Of a stretch of 64,000 bases of DNA, positions 50,658-60,505 are shown piece after piece. The position numbers and the translations under genes are program-made. Location of the stretch: the NCBI RefSeq assembly GCF_002954775.1, contig NZ_PJME01000035.1:1-64000 (forward strand), written 5' to 3'. Under the pieces are notes generated by a model. That model was given only the letters and a program-made list of their open reading frames with translations. It did no database searches and was not told the origin of the DNA. The stretch's first letter is position 1. The number at the start of each line of letters is the position of its first letter. This DNA comes from Streptomyces geranii. GTDB lineage: Bacteria; Actinomycetota; Actinomycetes; Streptomycetales; Streptomycetaceae.

Positions 50658-51854
50658 AAAGGGAGGGGAACGGGGTTGTGGAAGGCCGTTATCGATTCGT
50701 GCCGAGGGGGGTTACGTTTGCCCACGCAGGGTTACGACGGAGTGAAACAAAGGGACGAAGGGTCCCGGAAGGGACCCACTCCGAACTTCGACCGCCGCCC
50801 CCTCCCCGACGGTTCCGAATCCGCCCGACGGTCCGCCGGCCCGACGCCCGGGCCGCATGGCGCCGCTCGGCATCGACTGCTCGGCAGCGGGCGCGGCGGC
50901 GCGGCGGGGGCGCCGCGAAGATGACATTGGCGATAGCCCGGACAGCACCCCGGCCCTGCCCGGCGGATCAGACGCGGGCCGACGGCGCCCAGCGCGGCAG
51001 CGCCGCATGCGGGACGGGACGACAGGGAGCCTGCCCGACGCCCGGGCCGCACGGCGGCAACGCAATCGGTCGCTCTACGGCAGGCGTACCGGCGTAAGCC
51101 TGCATGGGGCTGTACGTCACGTCCCGCCCCTGCCCGGCGGAGCCCGCCCGGGCCACGAGCCGGCGACGACAGCCACAGCAGCACCGCGACCCGAAGCCGA
51201 CCCGACCCGGACGGCACGCACCAAGCCCTGCCCGACCTGTCACGCCCGGACCGCACGGCGGCGATGCCATCAGCCGCCCCACAGCAGGCGCCCTGGCGCA
51301 AACCTGCACAAGCCTGTACGTCACACCCCGCCCCTGCCCGGCGAATCACACCCGGGCCACGAGCCGACGACGACAGCCACAGCAGCACCGCGACCCGAAG
51401 CCGACGCGATCCAGACGGCACGCACCAATCCCTGCCCGACCTGTCACGCCTCGGCCGCACGGCGGCGACGCAATCAGCCGCCCCACAGCAGGCGCGCTGG
51501 CGCAAACCTGCACAAGCCTGTACGTCACACCCCGGCCCTGCCCGGCGGATCAGGCGCGGGCCGACGGCGACACCGTCGCGCGGCGGCGATGCCGTCAGCG
51601 CCTTCGCGGCGGACGCACCGGCCCCGCGACCAGAAAGCCGACCGCCCTCGGACGGCAGGCCGACGGTCCCCGCCGCAGGGCGGCGATGCCGTCAGCCTCT
51701 CCACAGCGGACACGTCGGCCGCCCGAGCTGGAGCCCGCCCCATCCAGACGGCCGGCACACCCCGAGCCCTGCCCAGCGGGTCACGCCGCGAACGCGGGGC
51801 CCGGCGCGTTCCCGAAGGGGGCCGCCGTCGTCGCGCTCACCGGCGTCAGCCCTG
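50658..51854. other. Long region without a convincing gene
   Basis: This 1.2-kb stretch is open in several frames on both strands, with no single frame showing typical codon bias, a ribosome site or a known domain. It contains the 204-bp tandem repeats and Arg/Pro/Gly-rich low-complexity translations. I consider it non-coding or decayed, although a repeat-bearing protein cannot be ruled out. Confidence 0.55.
51110..51575 (+). repeat. 204-bp tandem repeat
   Basis: Copies begin at 51110, 51314 and 51518 (CTGTACGTCAC each time), exactly 204 bases apart. Two copies are full and highly alike; the third is partial. A diverged shorter copy lies at about 50935-51100. The period is a multiple of three (68 codons), hinting at a coding origin. 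Confidence 0.85.
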
Positions 51855-53126
51855 CTAGCTCCGTCGTGCCTCAAGCAGCGCCGCCGCCGTGAACAGTTCC
51901 ACGCCGACCTTGATGGCGTGCTCGTCGGCGTCGAAGTCGCCCTGGTGGAGGTCTCGTACGCCTCGCTCGCCCGGCCTGCGGACGCCCAGGCGGGCCATCG
52001 CGCCGGGGATCTGTTCCAGGTACCAGGAGAAGTCCTCGCCGCCGAGGCTCTGTTCGGTGTCCTCGATGGTGTGGGCGCCCAGGCGGGCCGTCATCGCCTC
52101 GCGCAACAGCTCTGTCGTCACCGGGTCGTTGACGACCGGCGGTACCCCGCGCACGTAGTTGATCTCGGACTTGGCGCGGTACAGGTTGGCGATCTCGTCG
52201 ATGGCCGCGTGGACCAGGTCGGGGGCCTGGTGCCAGGCCTCCAGGTCGAGGCAGCGGACGGTTCCGGAGAGTTCGGCGTGCTGCGGGATCACGTTGCAGG
52301 CGTGCCCCGACTCGATCCGGCCCCAGGTCACCGCGAGCCCGCTGCGGCCGTCCACGCGCCGGGCGACGAGCGCGGGCACGTCCGTGGCGACCCGGGCGGC
52401 GGCGGTGACCAGGTCGGTGGTGAGGTGCGGGCGTGCGGTGTGGCCGCCGGCGCCGTCGAGGGAGACCTCCAGGCGGTCGCAGGCGGAGGTGATGGGGCCG
52501 TGGCGCAGCCCGATCCGCCCGGCGTCGACCTTCGGGTCGCAGTGCACGGCGATGATCCGCCCGACCCCGTCGAGCACACCGCACTCGATGGCGTCCGTGG
52601 CGCCGCCGGGCAGGATCTCCTCGGCGGGCTGGAAGAGCAGCCGGACCGGGCGCGGGAGCCGGCCCTGCTTGTGCAGTTCGGCGAGGACCAGGCCGGCGCC
52701 GAGGACCACGGTCGTGTGGATGTCGTGGCCGCAGGCGTGGGCCCGGTCGGGCACGGTCGAGCGGTACGCGCACTCACTCTTCGTGTCCGGGATGGGCAGC
52801 GCGTCGATGTCCGCGCGCAGCGCCAGCATGGGCGGAACGGTTCCGCTGTCCCGCCCCTCGGGGTCGGTTCCGAGGTCGCCGGTGTCACCGATGTCACAGA
52901 TGAGGCCGGTTCCGATGGAGAGCACGCGCGGCTTCAGGCCCGCCTTCTCCAGCCGTTCCTTGATCGCGGCGGTGGTGCGGAACTCCTGGTTGCCCAGCTC
53001 CGGGTGCATGTGCAAGTCGCGCCGGAACATGACCAGTTCGGCGCGCAGCGCCTCCGGCAACGTGCCGGGAAGCGCGGCTTCCCCGGGGAGATCGACCTCG
53101 GACTCTGGCGACATCAGACTGTTCAC
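51855..53126 (-). CDS. M20-family amidohydrolase
   Basis: This metal-dependent aminoacylase/amidohydrolase of 423 residues belongs to the HipO/AmhX type. It has LHMHPELGNQEFRTT near the start, metal residues in HACGHDIHTTVVLGAG, catalytic LLFQPAEEILPGGATDAI, GGHTARPH in the dimer domain and SLGGEDFSWYLEQIPGAMARLG near the end. It could hydrolyse N-acyl or indole-acyl amides. The GTG at 53126 or ATG at 53114 starts it. It is convergent with nothing and sits beside the nucleoside block; no operator is seen. Confidence 0.92.
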   Translation of the reverse strand: MNSLMSPESEVDLPGEAALPGTLPEALRAELVMFRRDLHMHPELGNQEFRTTAAIKERLEKAGLKPRVLSIGTGLICDIGDTGDLGTDPEGRDSGTVPPMLALRADIDALPIPDTKSECAYRSTVPDRAHACGHDIHTTVVLGAGLVLAELHKQGRLPRPVRLLFQPAEEILPGGATDAIECGVLDGVGRIIAVHCDPKVDAGRIGLRHGPITSACDRLEVSLDGAGGHTARPHLTTDLVTAAARVATDVPALVARRVDGRSGLAVTWGRIESGHACNVIPQHAELSGTVRCLDLEAWHQAPDLVHAAIDEIANLYRAKSEINYVRGVPPVVNDPVTTELLREAMTARLGAHTIEDTEQSLGGEDFSWYLEQIPGAMARLGVRRPGERGVRDLHQGDFDADEHAIKVGVELFTAAALLEARRS

Positions 53127-53449
53127 CCTTTGAAGGGTAGGACGCCCGGGCGGTCAACTGACCCACGATCAACAAAAGTTCAACCTGTTAGGGGAAGAAA
53201 ATCTGACCACCGGAGGCATATTCGTGCACGGGGATGGGTAAACTCGCCCGCCTTTCCGGCTGATTCGGATCATGAGGGCACTTTCCGGGCACCCATGTCC
53301 GTCCAGCCCCTCCAACGATGCCACGCCGACGATCGCCCCGCCGGTTCCGTCCACCCACCGAAACGGCCACGGTCACAGCACATGAACACTCGCCGTCGCC
53401 CACGGGAACGCCCCCTCGCCCGCACCGGGCCCCGGTAACGTGCACCCCC

Positions 53450-54112
53450 GTGACCGCCACGACCCATGACTTCCTCCACGCCACCCGCGCGTCCTACGAC
53501 GCCATGGCCGCCGACTACACAGAGCGATACGCGGACCACTTGGCGGACCTCCCCCTGGACCGCTCCCTCGTCTCCGCGTTCGCCGAACTGGTCCGGGCCC
53601 AGGGCTCCGCGCCCGTCGCGGACATCGGCTCCGGGCCCGGCTACGTGACCGCGAGACTGCACGCCCTCGGCGTCCCGGTGTTCGGCGTCGACCTGTCGCC
53701 GCGCATGGTGTCGCTGGCCCGCCGGGCCCACCCCGAACTCCGGTTCCACGTCGGCTCGATGACGTCCCTGGACCTGCCCGACGAGACCCTGGGCGGAGTC
53801 CTCGCCCTCTACTCGATCATCCACGTCCCGGACAGCGACCTCCCCACGGTGTTCACGGAGTTCCACCGCGTCCTGGCCCCCGGCGGCCACGTCCTCCTCG
53901 GCTTCCAGGCGGGCCCCGACGACAGCCACCTCCACCTCGCGGAACGCTTCGGCCACGAGATGTCCCTGGACTACTGGTTCCGTACGCCGGACAGCGTCGC
54001 CGCACTCCTGACCAAGGCGGGCCTGACCGTGCAGGCGCAAACGATCCGCGAACCCCACGAGGACGAGACCCGCCAGCGCGCGTTCCTGCTGGCGCGCAAG
54101 CCGGTGGGGTAA
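53450..54112 (+). CDS. Class I SAM-dependent methyltransferase
   Basis: This methyltransferase of 220 residues shows motif I PVADIGSGPGYVTARLHALG, motif II VFGVDLSPRMVSLARRAHP, and LAPGGHVLLGFQAG in the post-I region. It is a small ubiquinone-type fold; the acceptor is unknown. The GTG at 53450 has TAACGT seven bases before it, suggesting a leaderless transcript; an in-frame upstream start at 53318 is less likely. The 323 bases before it (53127-53449) hold no other gene. Confidence 0.9.
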   Translation: MTATTHDFLHATRASYDAMAADYTERYADHLADLPLDRSLVSAFAELVRAQGSAPVADIGSGPGYVTARLHALGVPVFGVDLSPRMVSLARRAHPELRFHVGSMTSLDLPDETLGGVLALYSIIHVPDSDLPTVFTEFHRVLAPGGHVLLGFQAGPDDSHLHLAERFGHEMSLDYWFRTPDSVAALLTKAGLTVQAQTIREPHEDETRQRAFLLARKPVG

Positions 54113-54308
54113 CCCTCCGGGGGCGGGGAAGCGGGCCGCGCCGCCCGCGCCCGCCTCTGGGCGCGGGGCCCCGCGACAACACGCCCGGCCGCCCCGGAGC
54201 CCGGCCCGGCCGAGAACCGGCTGCGCCTCGCGGAGAGCTCGCGAAGAAGCCCCTCGGCACGCGACGAACAGCGGGAGACCAGGTACCGAAGCAGTGGGGC
54301 AACGGGCG

Positions 54309-55559
54309 TCAGCCCGTCGCCTTCGCCTCCCTCACCGACTGCTCCGGCTGGTCCGACTCCGTCGACACCCGCTCCACGTCCCGCGCCGATCCCGTCACGC
54401 CCGACAGGAAGCCCTGTGCCCTCGGGGACGCGTTCGCCGTCAGCCAGGCCGGGTCGATGTCGCAGACGGCGACCTTGACGTCCGTACCGGCCAGGGCCAG
54501 GGGGAGGGTGTGGACCACCGTCGAGGGGAAGCTCAGGATCGTACGGCCGATGGGGCCCCTGCGGGCGATCAGTTCCAGGGGGAGGTCCGGGCGGACCACC
54601 TCAAGGCCCGTGCAGGCGGCCAGGTCGTGGAGTTTCTCGGGGCTTTCGCGGCGGTGGGCGAAGTAACGCGTCACGCCGTGGGTCTTGGCGAGGGTGCGGA
54701 CCGCCTCGCGGTAGCTGTCGGCGTCCACCACGCCCGTCTCCACCAGGGAGGTGCCCACCATGTCGGCGCCCTCGGAGATATGCGGGGGGCCGAAGCGGGA
54801 GCGGGTCCAGGCGAAGTCGTTGGAGGTGACCTCGACGCCCTTCGGGGTGTCCTCGATCGGCATGGACGAGAAGATCTCGACCCTGCGCCTGCCGCCCGGG
54901 GTCAGTCTGCGGCGGGCCTTCGACGACACCGGGATGAACAGCAGGTCCCGCGCGCCGGGGCGCTGCGACTTGCGGTGCCAGCGCACCAGGCGTTCGCCGC
55001 GCGCCAGTTGGGAGACGAACTCCATGGTCGCCGTGCCGTCGTCGACCACGACGAGGTCACGGGCCTTGGTGATGTTGAGAAGTACTTGTACGTAGCGGGA
55101 GAACGGGTCTCCCATCACGATGCGCCGCGTGCGGCGCAGGAGGGGGGCCAGGCCGCCGATCGTGCGGAACGGGGCCGAGGTTCCGGCCCGCGCGTCCTCC
55201 CAGCGGACCTCGTGGCCCTCCTCGCGGGCGAGTTCGGCCATGCGGCGCAGCTGGCCCCGGGTCATCGGGTCGACCGGGGAGAGGACCACCAGGGTCAGTC
55301 CGCCGACCGCCGGTTCCCGGTCCCGGAGTACCGTCGGGCGGTTCTGGCCCTTGCGCCAGCGGCGTGTCGCCTGTCCGGGGACCCGTGCCGCGAATTTTCC
55401 CTTTTTGCGGGCGGGAACGGCCGACGCCGGACCGCCGGCCCCCTCCGGGCTGAGCGCGTGCGCATGCACATGCGCCCATTCCAGCACGTTCAGGAGCTGG
55501 ACCGGGCTCTCGACGAAGGCGAGAGTATGGGGGCCGGTGGTACCGGCGCGTGGGCTCAT
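54309..55559 (-). CDS. Putative glycosyltransferase/sialyltransferase-like protein of the wall-polymer cluster
   Basis: This protein of 416 residues has TLAFVESPVQLLNVLEWAHVHA at its start and a C-terminal domain (RYFAHRRESPEKLHDLA, VVRPDLPLELIARRG, TILSFPSTVVHTLPLAL) that resembles CMP-sugar glycosyltransferases of the GT52 or polysialyltransferase type. The fold is inferred from pattern only. It is the last minus-strand gene of a cluster with NeuB and NeuA homologues and is probably used to polymerise or cap a nonulosonate-containing polymer. Confidence 0.65.
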   Translation of the reverse strand: MSPRAGTTGPHTLAFVESPVQLLNVLEWAHVHAHALSPEGAGGPASAVPARKKGKFAARVPGQATRRWRKGQNRPTVLRDREPAVGGLTLVVLSPVDPMTRGQLRRMAELAREEGHEVRWEDARAGTSAPFRTIGGLAPLLRRTRRIVMGDPFSRYVQVLLNITKARDLVVVDDGTATMEFVSQLARGERLVRWHRKSQRPGARDLLFIPVSSKARRRLTPGGRRRVEIFSSMPIEDTPKGVEVTSNDFAWTRSRFGPPHISEGADMVGTSLVETGVVDADSYREAVRTLAKTHGVTRYFAHRRESPEKLHDLAACTGLEVVRPDLPLELIARRGPIGRTILSFPSTVVHTLPLALAGTDVKVAVCDIDPAWLTANASPRAQGFLSGVTGSARDVERVSTESDQPEQSVREAKATG

Positions 55560-55670
55560 CGACGTACGACCGTCGCTTCCGTGAGTACGGACTGGGGAAT
55601 CCGCTGGACGACAGTGGTCACCGGACAGTGGTCACCGGCTCGCGCCGGTGGGGCCGCTGAGTGGTGCTGA

Positions 55671-56606
55671 TCAGGCGGTGACGGGCTCGCCCGCGGCAGC
55701 CGCGATCTCGGCGTCGGCGATGACGCCGGAGACACGACGGAGCTTCTTCATCGGGCCGATCTCGGACTCGTAGACCTTCTTGACGCCGTCGCCGAGGGAC
55801 TCCGAGATGATCCGGATGTCACGGACGAGGCGGGTCAGGCCCTGCGGCTCGACGGAGGCGGCCTGGTCGGAGCCCCACATCGCGCGGTCGAGGGTGATGT
55901 GACGCTCGACGAAGGTGGCGCCGAGGGCGACCGCCGCGAGGGTGGTCTGCAGGCCGGTCTCGTGGCCGGAGTAACCGATCGGGACGTTCGGGTACTCCTT
56001 CTCCAGCGTGTTGATGACGCGGAGGTTCAGCTCCTCGGCCTTCGCCGGGTACGTCGACGTCGCGTGGCAGAGCAGGATGTTGTCGCTGCCCAGGACCTCG
56101 ACCGCGTGACGGATCTGCTTCGGGGTGGACATACCCGTCGACAGGATGACCGTACGGCCGGTCTTGCGCAGGGCGACGAGCAGCTCGTCGTCCGTCAGGG
56201 ACGCGGAGGCGACCTTGTGGGCCGGGACGTCGAAGTTCTCCAGGAACGCGACGGCCTCGGTGTCCCACGGGGAGGCGAACCAGTCGATGCCGCGCTTCTT
56301 GGCGTGCTCGTCGATCTTGCGGTAGTCGTTCTCGTCGAACTCCACGCGGTGGCGGTAGTCGATGTAGGTCATGCGGCCCCAGGGGGTGTCGCGCTCGATG
56401 TCCCACTGGTCGCGCGGGGTGCAGATCTCCGGGGTGCGCTTCTGGAACTTGACCGCGTCGCAGCCGGCTTCGGCGGCCACGTCGATCAGCTTGAAGGCGT
56501 TCTCAAGGTCACCGTTGTGGTTGATGCCGATCTCGCCGACGATGTAGACGGGCTGACCGGGGCCGGCGGTCTTCGAACCGAACGAGCGCAAGCGGGTGGA
56601 GGTCAT
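55671..56606 (-). CDS. neuB: NeuB-like nonulosonate (Kdn/sialate) synthase
   Basis: Condenses phosphoenolpyruvate with mannose(-6-P) or ManNAc to give Kdn or Neu5Ac-type sugar. It has 311 residues. YIVGEIGINHNGDLENAFKLIDVAAEAGCDAVKFQKR and LCHATSTYPAKAEELNLRVIN contain active-site residues, and IGYSGHETG and ATFVERHITLDRAMWGSDQAASVEP complete the family core. The C-terminal SAF (antifreeze) domain of longer homologues is missing. Gene order matches the S. coelicolor region I recall as required for teichulosonic (Kdn) acid. Confidence 0.93.
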   Translation of the reverse strand: MTSTRLRSFGSKTAGPGQPVYIVGEIGINHNGDLENAFKLIDVAAEAGCDAVKFQKRTPEICTPRDQWDIERDTPWGRMTYIDYRHRVEFDENDYRKIDEHAKKRGIDWFASPWDTEAVAFLENFDVPAHKVASASLTDDELLVALRKTGRTVILSTGMSTPKQIRHAVEVLGSDNILLCHATSTYPAKAEELNLRVINTLEKEYPNVPIGYSGHETGLQTTLAAVALGATFVERHITLDRAMWGSDQAASVEPQGLTRLVRDIRIISESLGDGVKKVYESEIGPMKKLRRVSGVIADAEIAAAAGEPVTA

Positions 56607-56618
56607 TCTGGGGGTTCC

Positions 56619-57938
56619 TTACTTCTTGTTGAGGGGGTCGAGAGAGGGGCCGAGGATCCAGCTGGCGATCTCTCGGATCGCGCCGTCGCCGCCTGTGACG
56701 GTGGTGACCGCGCGTGCGGCGCCGCGCACAACGTCGTGGGCGCTCGCGACCGCCACGGGCCAGCCCACCAGGGCGAAGCACGGGAGGTCGTTGACGTCGT
56801 TGCCGACGTAGAGCACGCGCTCCGGCGCGATGCCCTGCTCCTCGCACCACTGCTTCAGCGCGAGGTCTTTCCGGTCGATGCCGTGCAGCACGGGCAGCTG
56901 TAGCTTCCGTGCGCGGGCGGCGACGACCGGGTTCTGTTCCGAGGACAGGATCAGCATGCGCAGGCCGCTCTTGCGCAGCGCGGCGATGCCGAGTCCGTCG
57001 CCGCGGTGCACGGAGACGAATTCCCGTCCTTCGGAGTCGATCAGCACCCGGTCATCGGTCTGGGTGCCGTCGAAGTCGAGTACGACCGCGTCGATGTCGT
57101 CGGCGGTCGGGAGGGCGCCGGGGCGTTCCGCGTCGAAGAGCGTCGCGAGGGCCCGGGCGCGGGCGAGGTCGTGCGGGTCGTCGATCTCCAGCACGCGGGC
57201 CGGGTCGGTGCGCACGGGTTCGGTGTGACCGAAGAAACGGTGCTTCGACTTACGGAAGCCGGTGGCGTCCATCGCGTAGACGGCGCCGGTCTCCAGCAGG
57301 TCCTGGGGGCGGTCCTGGCGGCGGGGCCGGAAGGACTTGTCGTGATTCACGCCATAGCCGCCGCCGACGGTCACCGTCTCCGTCGTGGTCACGGTGTCGG
57401 TGCCGCCCTCGACGGCCGCGCTCTCGCCGGGCGCGGGCTGCGGGTCGTCGGCCGCGTCGCGCCAGATGAAGCCGTGGAAGGGGGCGACGGTCAGCGCGCT
57501 GTCCGCGCCGTTGTTCACGACCGCGCCGACGACGCCGTCGACGTCCTCGCGGATGATGAACGGGCTGGTGCACTGCACGAGCAGCACCACGTCGACCTTG
57601 GCGTTGTGCAGCGTCTCGTGGGCGTCCATGGCGTGCAGGACGGCGGCCTCGGAGGTCGCGGTGTCACCGGCGATGGCGGCGGGACGCAGCACGACCTCGG
57701 CGCCGGCCTGGCGGGCCGCGGCGGCGATGGCCTGGTCGTCGGTGGAGACGACGACGTCCGTGACCAGCTTGGCGGCGAGGCACTCGCGCACCGCGCGGGC
57801 GACCAGCGGGACCCCGCCGACCGGCAGCAGGTTCTTCGCGGGTACGCCCTTGGAGCCGCCTCTCGCGGGGATGACCGCGAGCACGCGGGGCCGCGCGGTC
57901 GCTCGGCCCGCTTGCGGGTTGGACTCCGGCTTGGACAT
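56619..57938 (-). CDS. neuA: CMP-nonulosonate cytidylyltransferase fused to HAD phosphatase
   Basis: This bifunctional protein has 439 residues. The N-terminal NeuA half (about 1-280) has LAVIPARGGSKGVPAKNLLPVGG, VVVSTDDQAIAAAA, LVQCTSPFI and ETGAVYAMDA, so it activates Kdn or sialate as CMP-sugar. The C-terminal HAD half (about 285-435) has VVLDFDGTQTDD and YVGNDVNDLPC and is a KdsC-like phosphatase, presumably removing the 9-phosphate before activation. A similar fusion is known in vertebrate CMAS. AAGGAG precedes the ATG at 57938. It lies 12 bases before neuB. Confidence 0.92.
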   Translation of the reverse strand: MSKPESNPQAGRATARPRVLAVIPARGGSKGVPAKNLLPVGGVPLVARAVRECLAAKLVTDVVVSTDDQAIAAAARQAGAEVVLRPAAIAGDTATSEAAVLHAMDAHETLHNAKVDVVLLVQCTSPFIIREDVDGVVGAVVNNGADSALTVAPFHGFIWRDAADDPQPAPGESAAVEGGTDTVTTTETVTVGGGYGVNHDKSFRPRRQDRPQDLLETGAVYAMDATGFRKSKHRFFGHTEPVRTDPARVLEIDDPHDLARARALATLFDAERPGALPTADDIDAVVLDFDGTQTDDRVLIDSEGREFVSVHRGDGLGIAALRKSGLRMLILSSEQNPVVAARARKLQLPVLHGIDRKDLALKQWCEEQGIAPERVLYVGNDVNDLPCFALVGWPVAVASAHDVVRGAARAVTTVTGGDGAIREIASWILGPSLDPLNKK

Positions 57939-58003
57939 TGCCTGTACTCCTTGACGCTCTTCGCGTGCTTGACGTTCGTGTGCCTGACGGGGAACCCGGT
58001 CGG

Positions 58004-59296
58004 TCACAGCTCCCCCATGCGCCGGATCACGGGCGCGACGCGCTGCACGCCGTGCCGGTAGGCGCCGCGGGCCGCGCGACGCACGATCTGCCGCACCGCT
58101 CCCGGCTCCTTGTCGGCGGCCGGGGCTCCGGGCAGCGGAACGCCGTCGGGGCCGAGGTGGTGCCGAGCGAGAATACCCGGCAAATATCCGGGAGCCGTCA
58201 TCGGTGTGTAGTACGGGGCCAGGGGCGGAAGCTTCGAGGATCCCAGAAGACGGTCGATCCTGTCGCGTGCGGCGTCGAAGGCCGTCTCGTACGAGCCATC
58301 GGCCGCGACACCTTGCCGAGCCACCCAGTCCGTGTCCGGAACCGGCTGGTGACCGGCGTCCAACTGCTCCCAGGAGGCGAGGCAGCCGGAGCCGACGAAG
58401 TGGTGGTTGCCGAGCGCCTCGCGCACGCCGAGGTCGCTCAGCACGACGGTCGGGATGGAGCGGTGCAGGGACTCGAGCGCGGCCGTCGAGCTGACGGTGA
58501 CCAGCAGGTCCGTGCGGTCCAGGACCTCGCCCATGTGCCCGTAGACCAGCTTGAAGTTGGGCGGAAGGTCGGCGCGCTGGGCCAGTTTCTGGTAGGGCAG
58601 TTCCTCGATGTGCGTGGTGTGCTCGCCGGGCTTGGAGCGCAGCTTGAGCAGCACCTCGCGCTCGGGGTGCAGCTTCGCGTGCTGCACGAGCCGGTCGAGG
58701 AGATACGTGCGGTCCTTGCGGCTCTCCGGGACGGAGGGCTGGGCGGCGAACACCACGGTGTACGGGTGACCATGCTCACCTGTGTATGCCGAACCGCCGA
58801 GAAAGGGGAGTGCGACTTCGGTCACAGCGGACGAATCGGCGCCGACTCCGTCGTACACGGCCTTGAAACGGTCGGCGTCCTGGCGGGAGTTCGCGAGGAC
58901 CAGGTCGGCGCCGTGGCGCAGCAGGAGACCGTCGGCGAGCTTCTCGTAGACGACGCCGACGTAGCCGGTGACGACGACGGGGCGCAGGGCGGTCTCGTCC
59001 CACACGTGTCCGAGGCCGTGCAGCATCGCCTGGACGCCGCCGCCGACCAGGGCGAGCACGAGGATGTCGTACGGCTCCTCCTGGTCCATGGCCCGCAGGA
59101 ACTCAAGGGCGGTCACTTCGCGCAGGGAGTCCGCCTTGACCCCTACCTCCTGGAGCTGGCGGGCGGTGGGGGTGGCCCGGCCTCTGAGGAGGTAGCCGTC
59201 AAGATGAATGTCCGAATTATCAGGAGAAATACGGCTGGCAGTGAGCGCACCCCATTTCCACCGAGTGTCGGAATCGGCGAGGACGGCAACCCTCAT
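58004..59296 (-). CDS. Glycosyltransferase-like protein (DUF6716 type)
   Basis: This protein of 430 residues is GT-B-like: MRVAVLADSDTRWKWGALTA at the start, VVTGYVGVVYEKLADGLLLRHGADLVLANS, then FKLVYGHMGEVLDRTDLLVTVSSTAALESLHRSIPTVVLSDLGVRE, which resembles the nucleotide-sugar site of GT-B enzymes. The start may be ATG 59296 or an upstream GTG or TTG at 59320 or 59326. It precedes neuA by 66 bases in the same operon. Acceptor and donor are not known. Confidence 0.78.
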   Translation of the reverse strand: MRVAVLADSDTRWKWGALTASRISPDNSDIHLDGYLLRGRATPTARQLQEVGVKADSLREVTALEFLRAMDQEEPYDILVLALVGGGVQAMLHGLGHVWDETALRPVVVTGYVGVVYEKLADGLLLRHGADLVLANSRQDADRFKAVYDGVGADSSAVTEVALPFLGGSAYTGEHGHPYTVVFAAQPSVPESRKDRTYLLDRLVQHAKLHPEREVLLKLRSKPGEHTTHIEELPYQKLAQRADLPPNFKLVYGHMGEVLDRTDLLVTVSSTAALESLHRSIPTVVLSDLGVREALGNHHFVGSGCLASWEQLDAGHQPVPDTDWVARQGVAADGSYETAFDAARDRIDRLLGSSKLPPLAPYYTPMTAPGYLPGILARHHLGPDGVPLPGAPAADKEPGAVRQIVRRAARGAYRHGVQRVAPVIRRMGEL

Positions 59297-59518
59297 GGGG
59301 CTCGTGGTACTGGCTGGCACGCCCAAGACCTTAAGCCGACATGGGGGGCTTCCGCCGAATCCGGGGGCAACAAAGGGTTAACAAAAGGTCGCGTCGGCTT
59401 GAATCAAGACGTCAAACGTGCAGAAACCCCCTTGATTCACCGGCCGGACACATGTAGTTCACCCGACATCAAACCCCGGGTAAAGTGAGACCACCGGAGA
59501 GGCTCTAACCTCGGACGC

Positions 59519-60505
59519 GTGGTCAAGCTCTCCGTCATCGTGCCGTTCTACAACGTGCAGCAATACGCGCCCGACACTCTGAAGAGTCTGCGCGCCAACG
59601 CGCGCGACGACTTCGAGTTCATCCTCGTCGACGACTGCTCTCGCGACGAGACTCCGGACATCCTCGCGCGCGCAGAGCGCGAGCTGCCGGGCGCCGTGCT
59701 GGTCAGCCACGAGAAGAACGGAGGCCTGGCCACCGCCCGCAACACCGGTATCGACAAAGCGCGTGGCGAATACCTCACGTTCCTCGACGGCGACGACTGG
59801 CTCGCCCCCGGCTATTTCCCTCAACTCCTCGCCGCTATTGAGGAGTTGGGCTGCGATTTCGTTCGTACCGACCATGTGCAGTGCACAGGCAACAGGCGCG
59901 CGATCCACCACGTCCCACACGGCCGACGCGGGGTGGTGATGTCGCCGAGGGACGCGATCCTGCCCACCGACCGCTCCACCTCCGTCGACTACGCCTATGC
60001 CTGGGCGGGCATCTACCACCGCCGGCTCGTCGACCGCGGAATCCTGCACTTCACCGACGGGCTGCGTACGGCGGAGGACCGGCCGTGGATCTGGAAGCTG
60101 CACCGGGAGGCGGAGTCGTTCGCCGCCGTCGGGCTGCTCGGCGTCTTCTACCGGCGTGGGGTCGCCTCCTCGCTCACCCAAATCGGTGATGTTCGCCAAC
60201 TCGACTTCATCCGGGCCTTCGACCAGGTCATCGAGGAAACGGCCCGCGACCCCGAGGCCGATAGGCTGCTGCCCAAAGCAGTGCGCACCTACTGCGCGAT
60301 CATGGCTCATCATCTCGGAGCGATCGAGAGGTTCGAACCCGCCGTGGCCCGAAAACTGCGCTCGCTGAGCGCCGCCGCGCTGAAGCGGATGCCGCAGGAC
60401 GTCCTCGCGGAGGCCATCGACTCGATGGACGTCCAGCGGGCCAACCGGCTGCGGAAGGTGCGGCGCAGGCCCGTCTCCGCGTCCGCCGGGACGGTGTCCG
60501 TCTGA
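59519..60505 (+). CDS. Glycosyltransferase family 2 protein
   Basis: This is a GT-A glycosyltransferase of 328 residues. VKLSVIVPFYNVQQYAPDTLKSL, FEFILVDDCSRDETPDI, NGGLATARNTGIDKARGEYLTFLDGDDWL are the nucleotide and metal-binding motifs (DGDD). A C-terminal helical region of about 110 residues follows. TAACCT lies seven bases before the GTG, suggesting a leaderless transcript. Its stop overlaps the next start by one base (TGATG). It likely adds a neutral hexose to the Kdn polymer. Confidence 0.9.
   Translation: MVKLSVIVPFYNVQQYAPDTLKSLRANARDDFEFILVDDCSRDETPDILARAERELPGAVLVSHEKNGGLATARNTGIDKARGEYLTFLDGDDWLAPGYFPQLLAAIEELGCDFVRTDHVQCTGNRRAIHHVPHGRRGVVMSPRDAILPTDRSTSVDYAYAWAGIYHRRLVDRGILHFTDGLRTAEDRPWIWKLHREAESFAAVGLLGVFYRRGVASSLTQIGDVRQLDFIRAFDQVIEETARDPEADRLLPKAVRTYCAIMAHHLGAIERFEPAVARKLRSLSAAALKRMPQDVLAEAIDSMDVQRANRLRKVRRRPVSASAGTVSV

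Noticed and set aside
51160..51500. CPTCH haem-like motif in one frame of the 204-bp repeats
   Set aside because: It occurs only because of the repeat, in an Arg/Pro-rich translation with no signal peptide and no codon bias.
50935..51575. CRISPR array
   Set aside because: The repeat unit is 204 bases without short direct repeats and unique spacers; no cas genes nearby.
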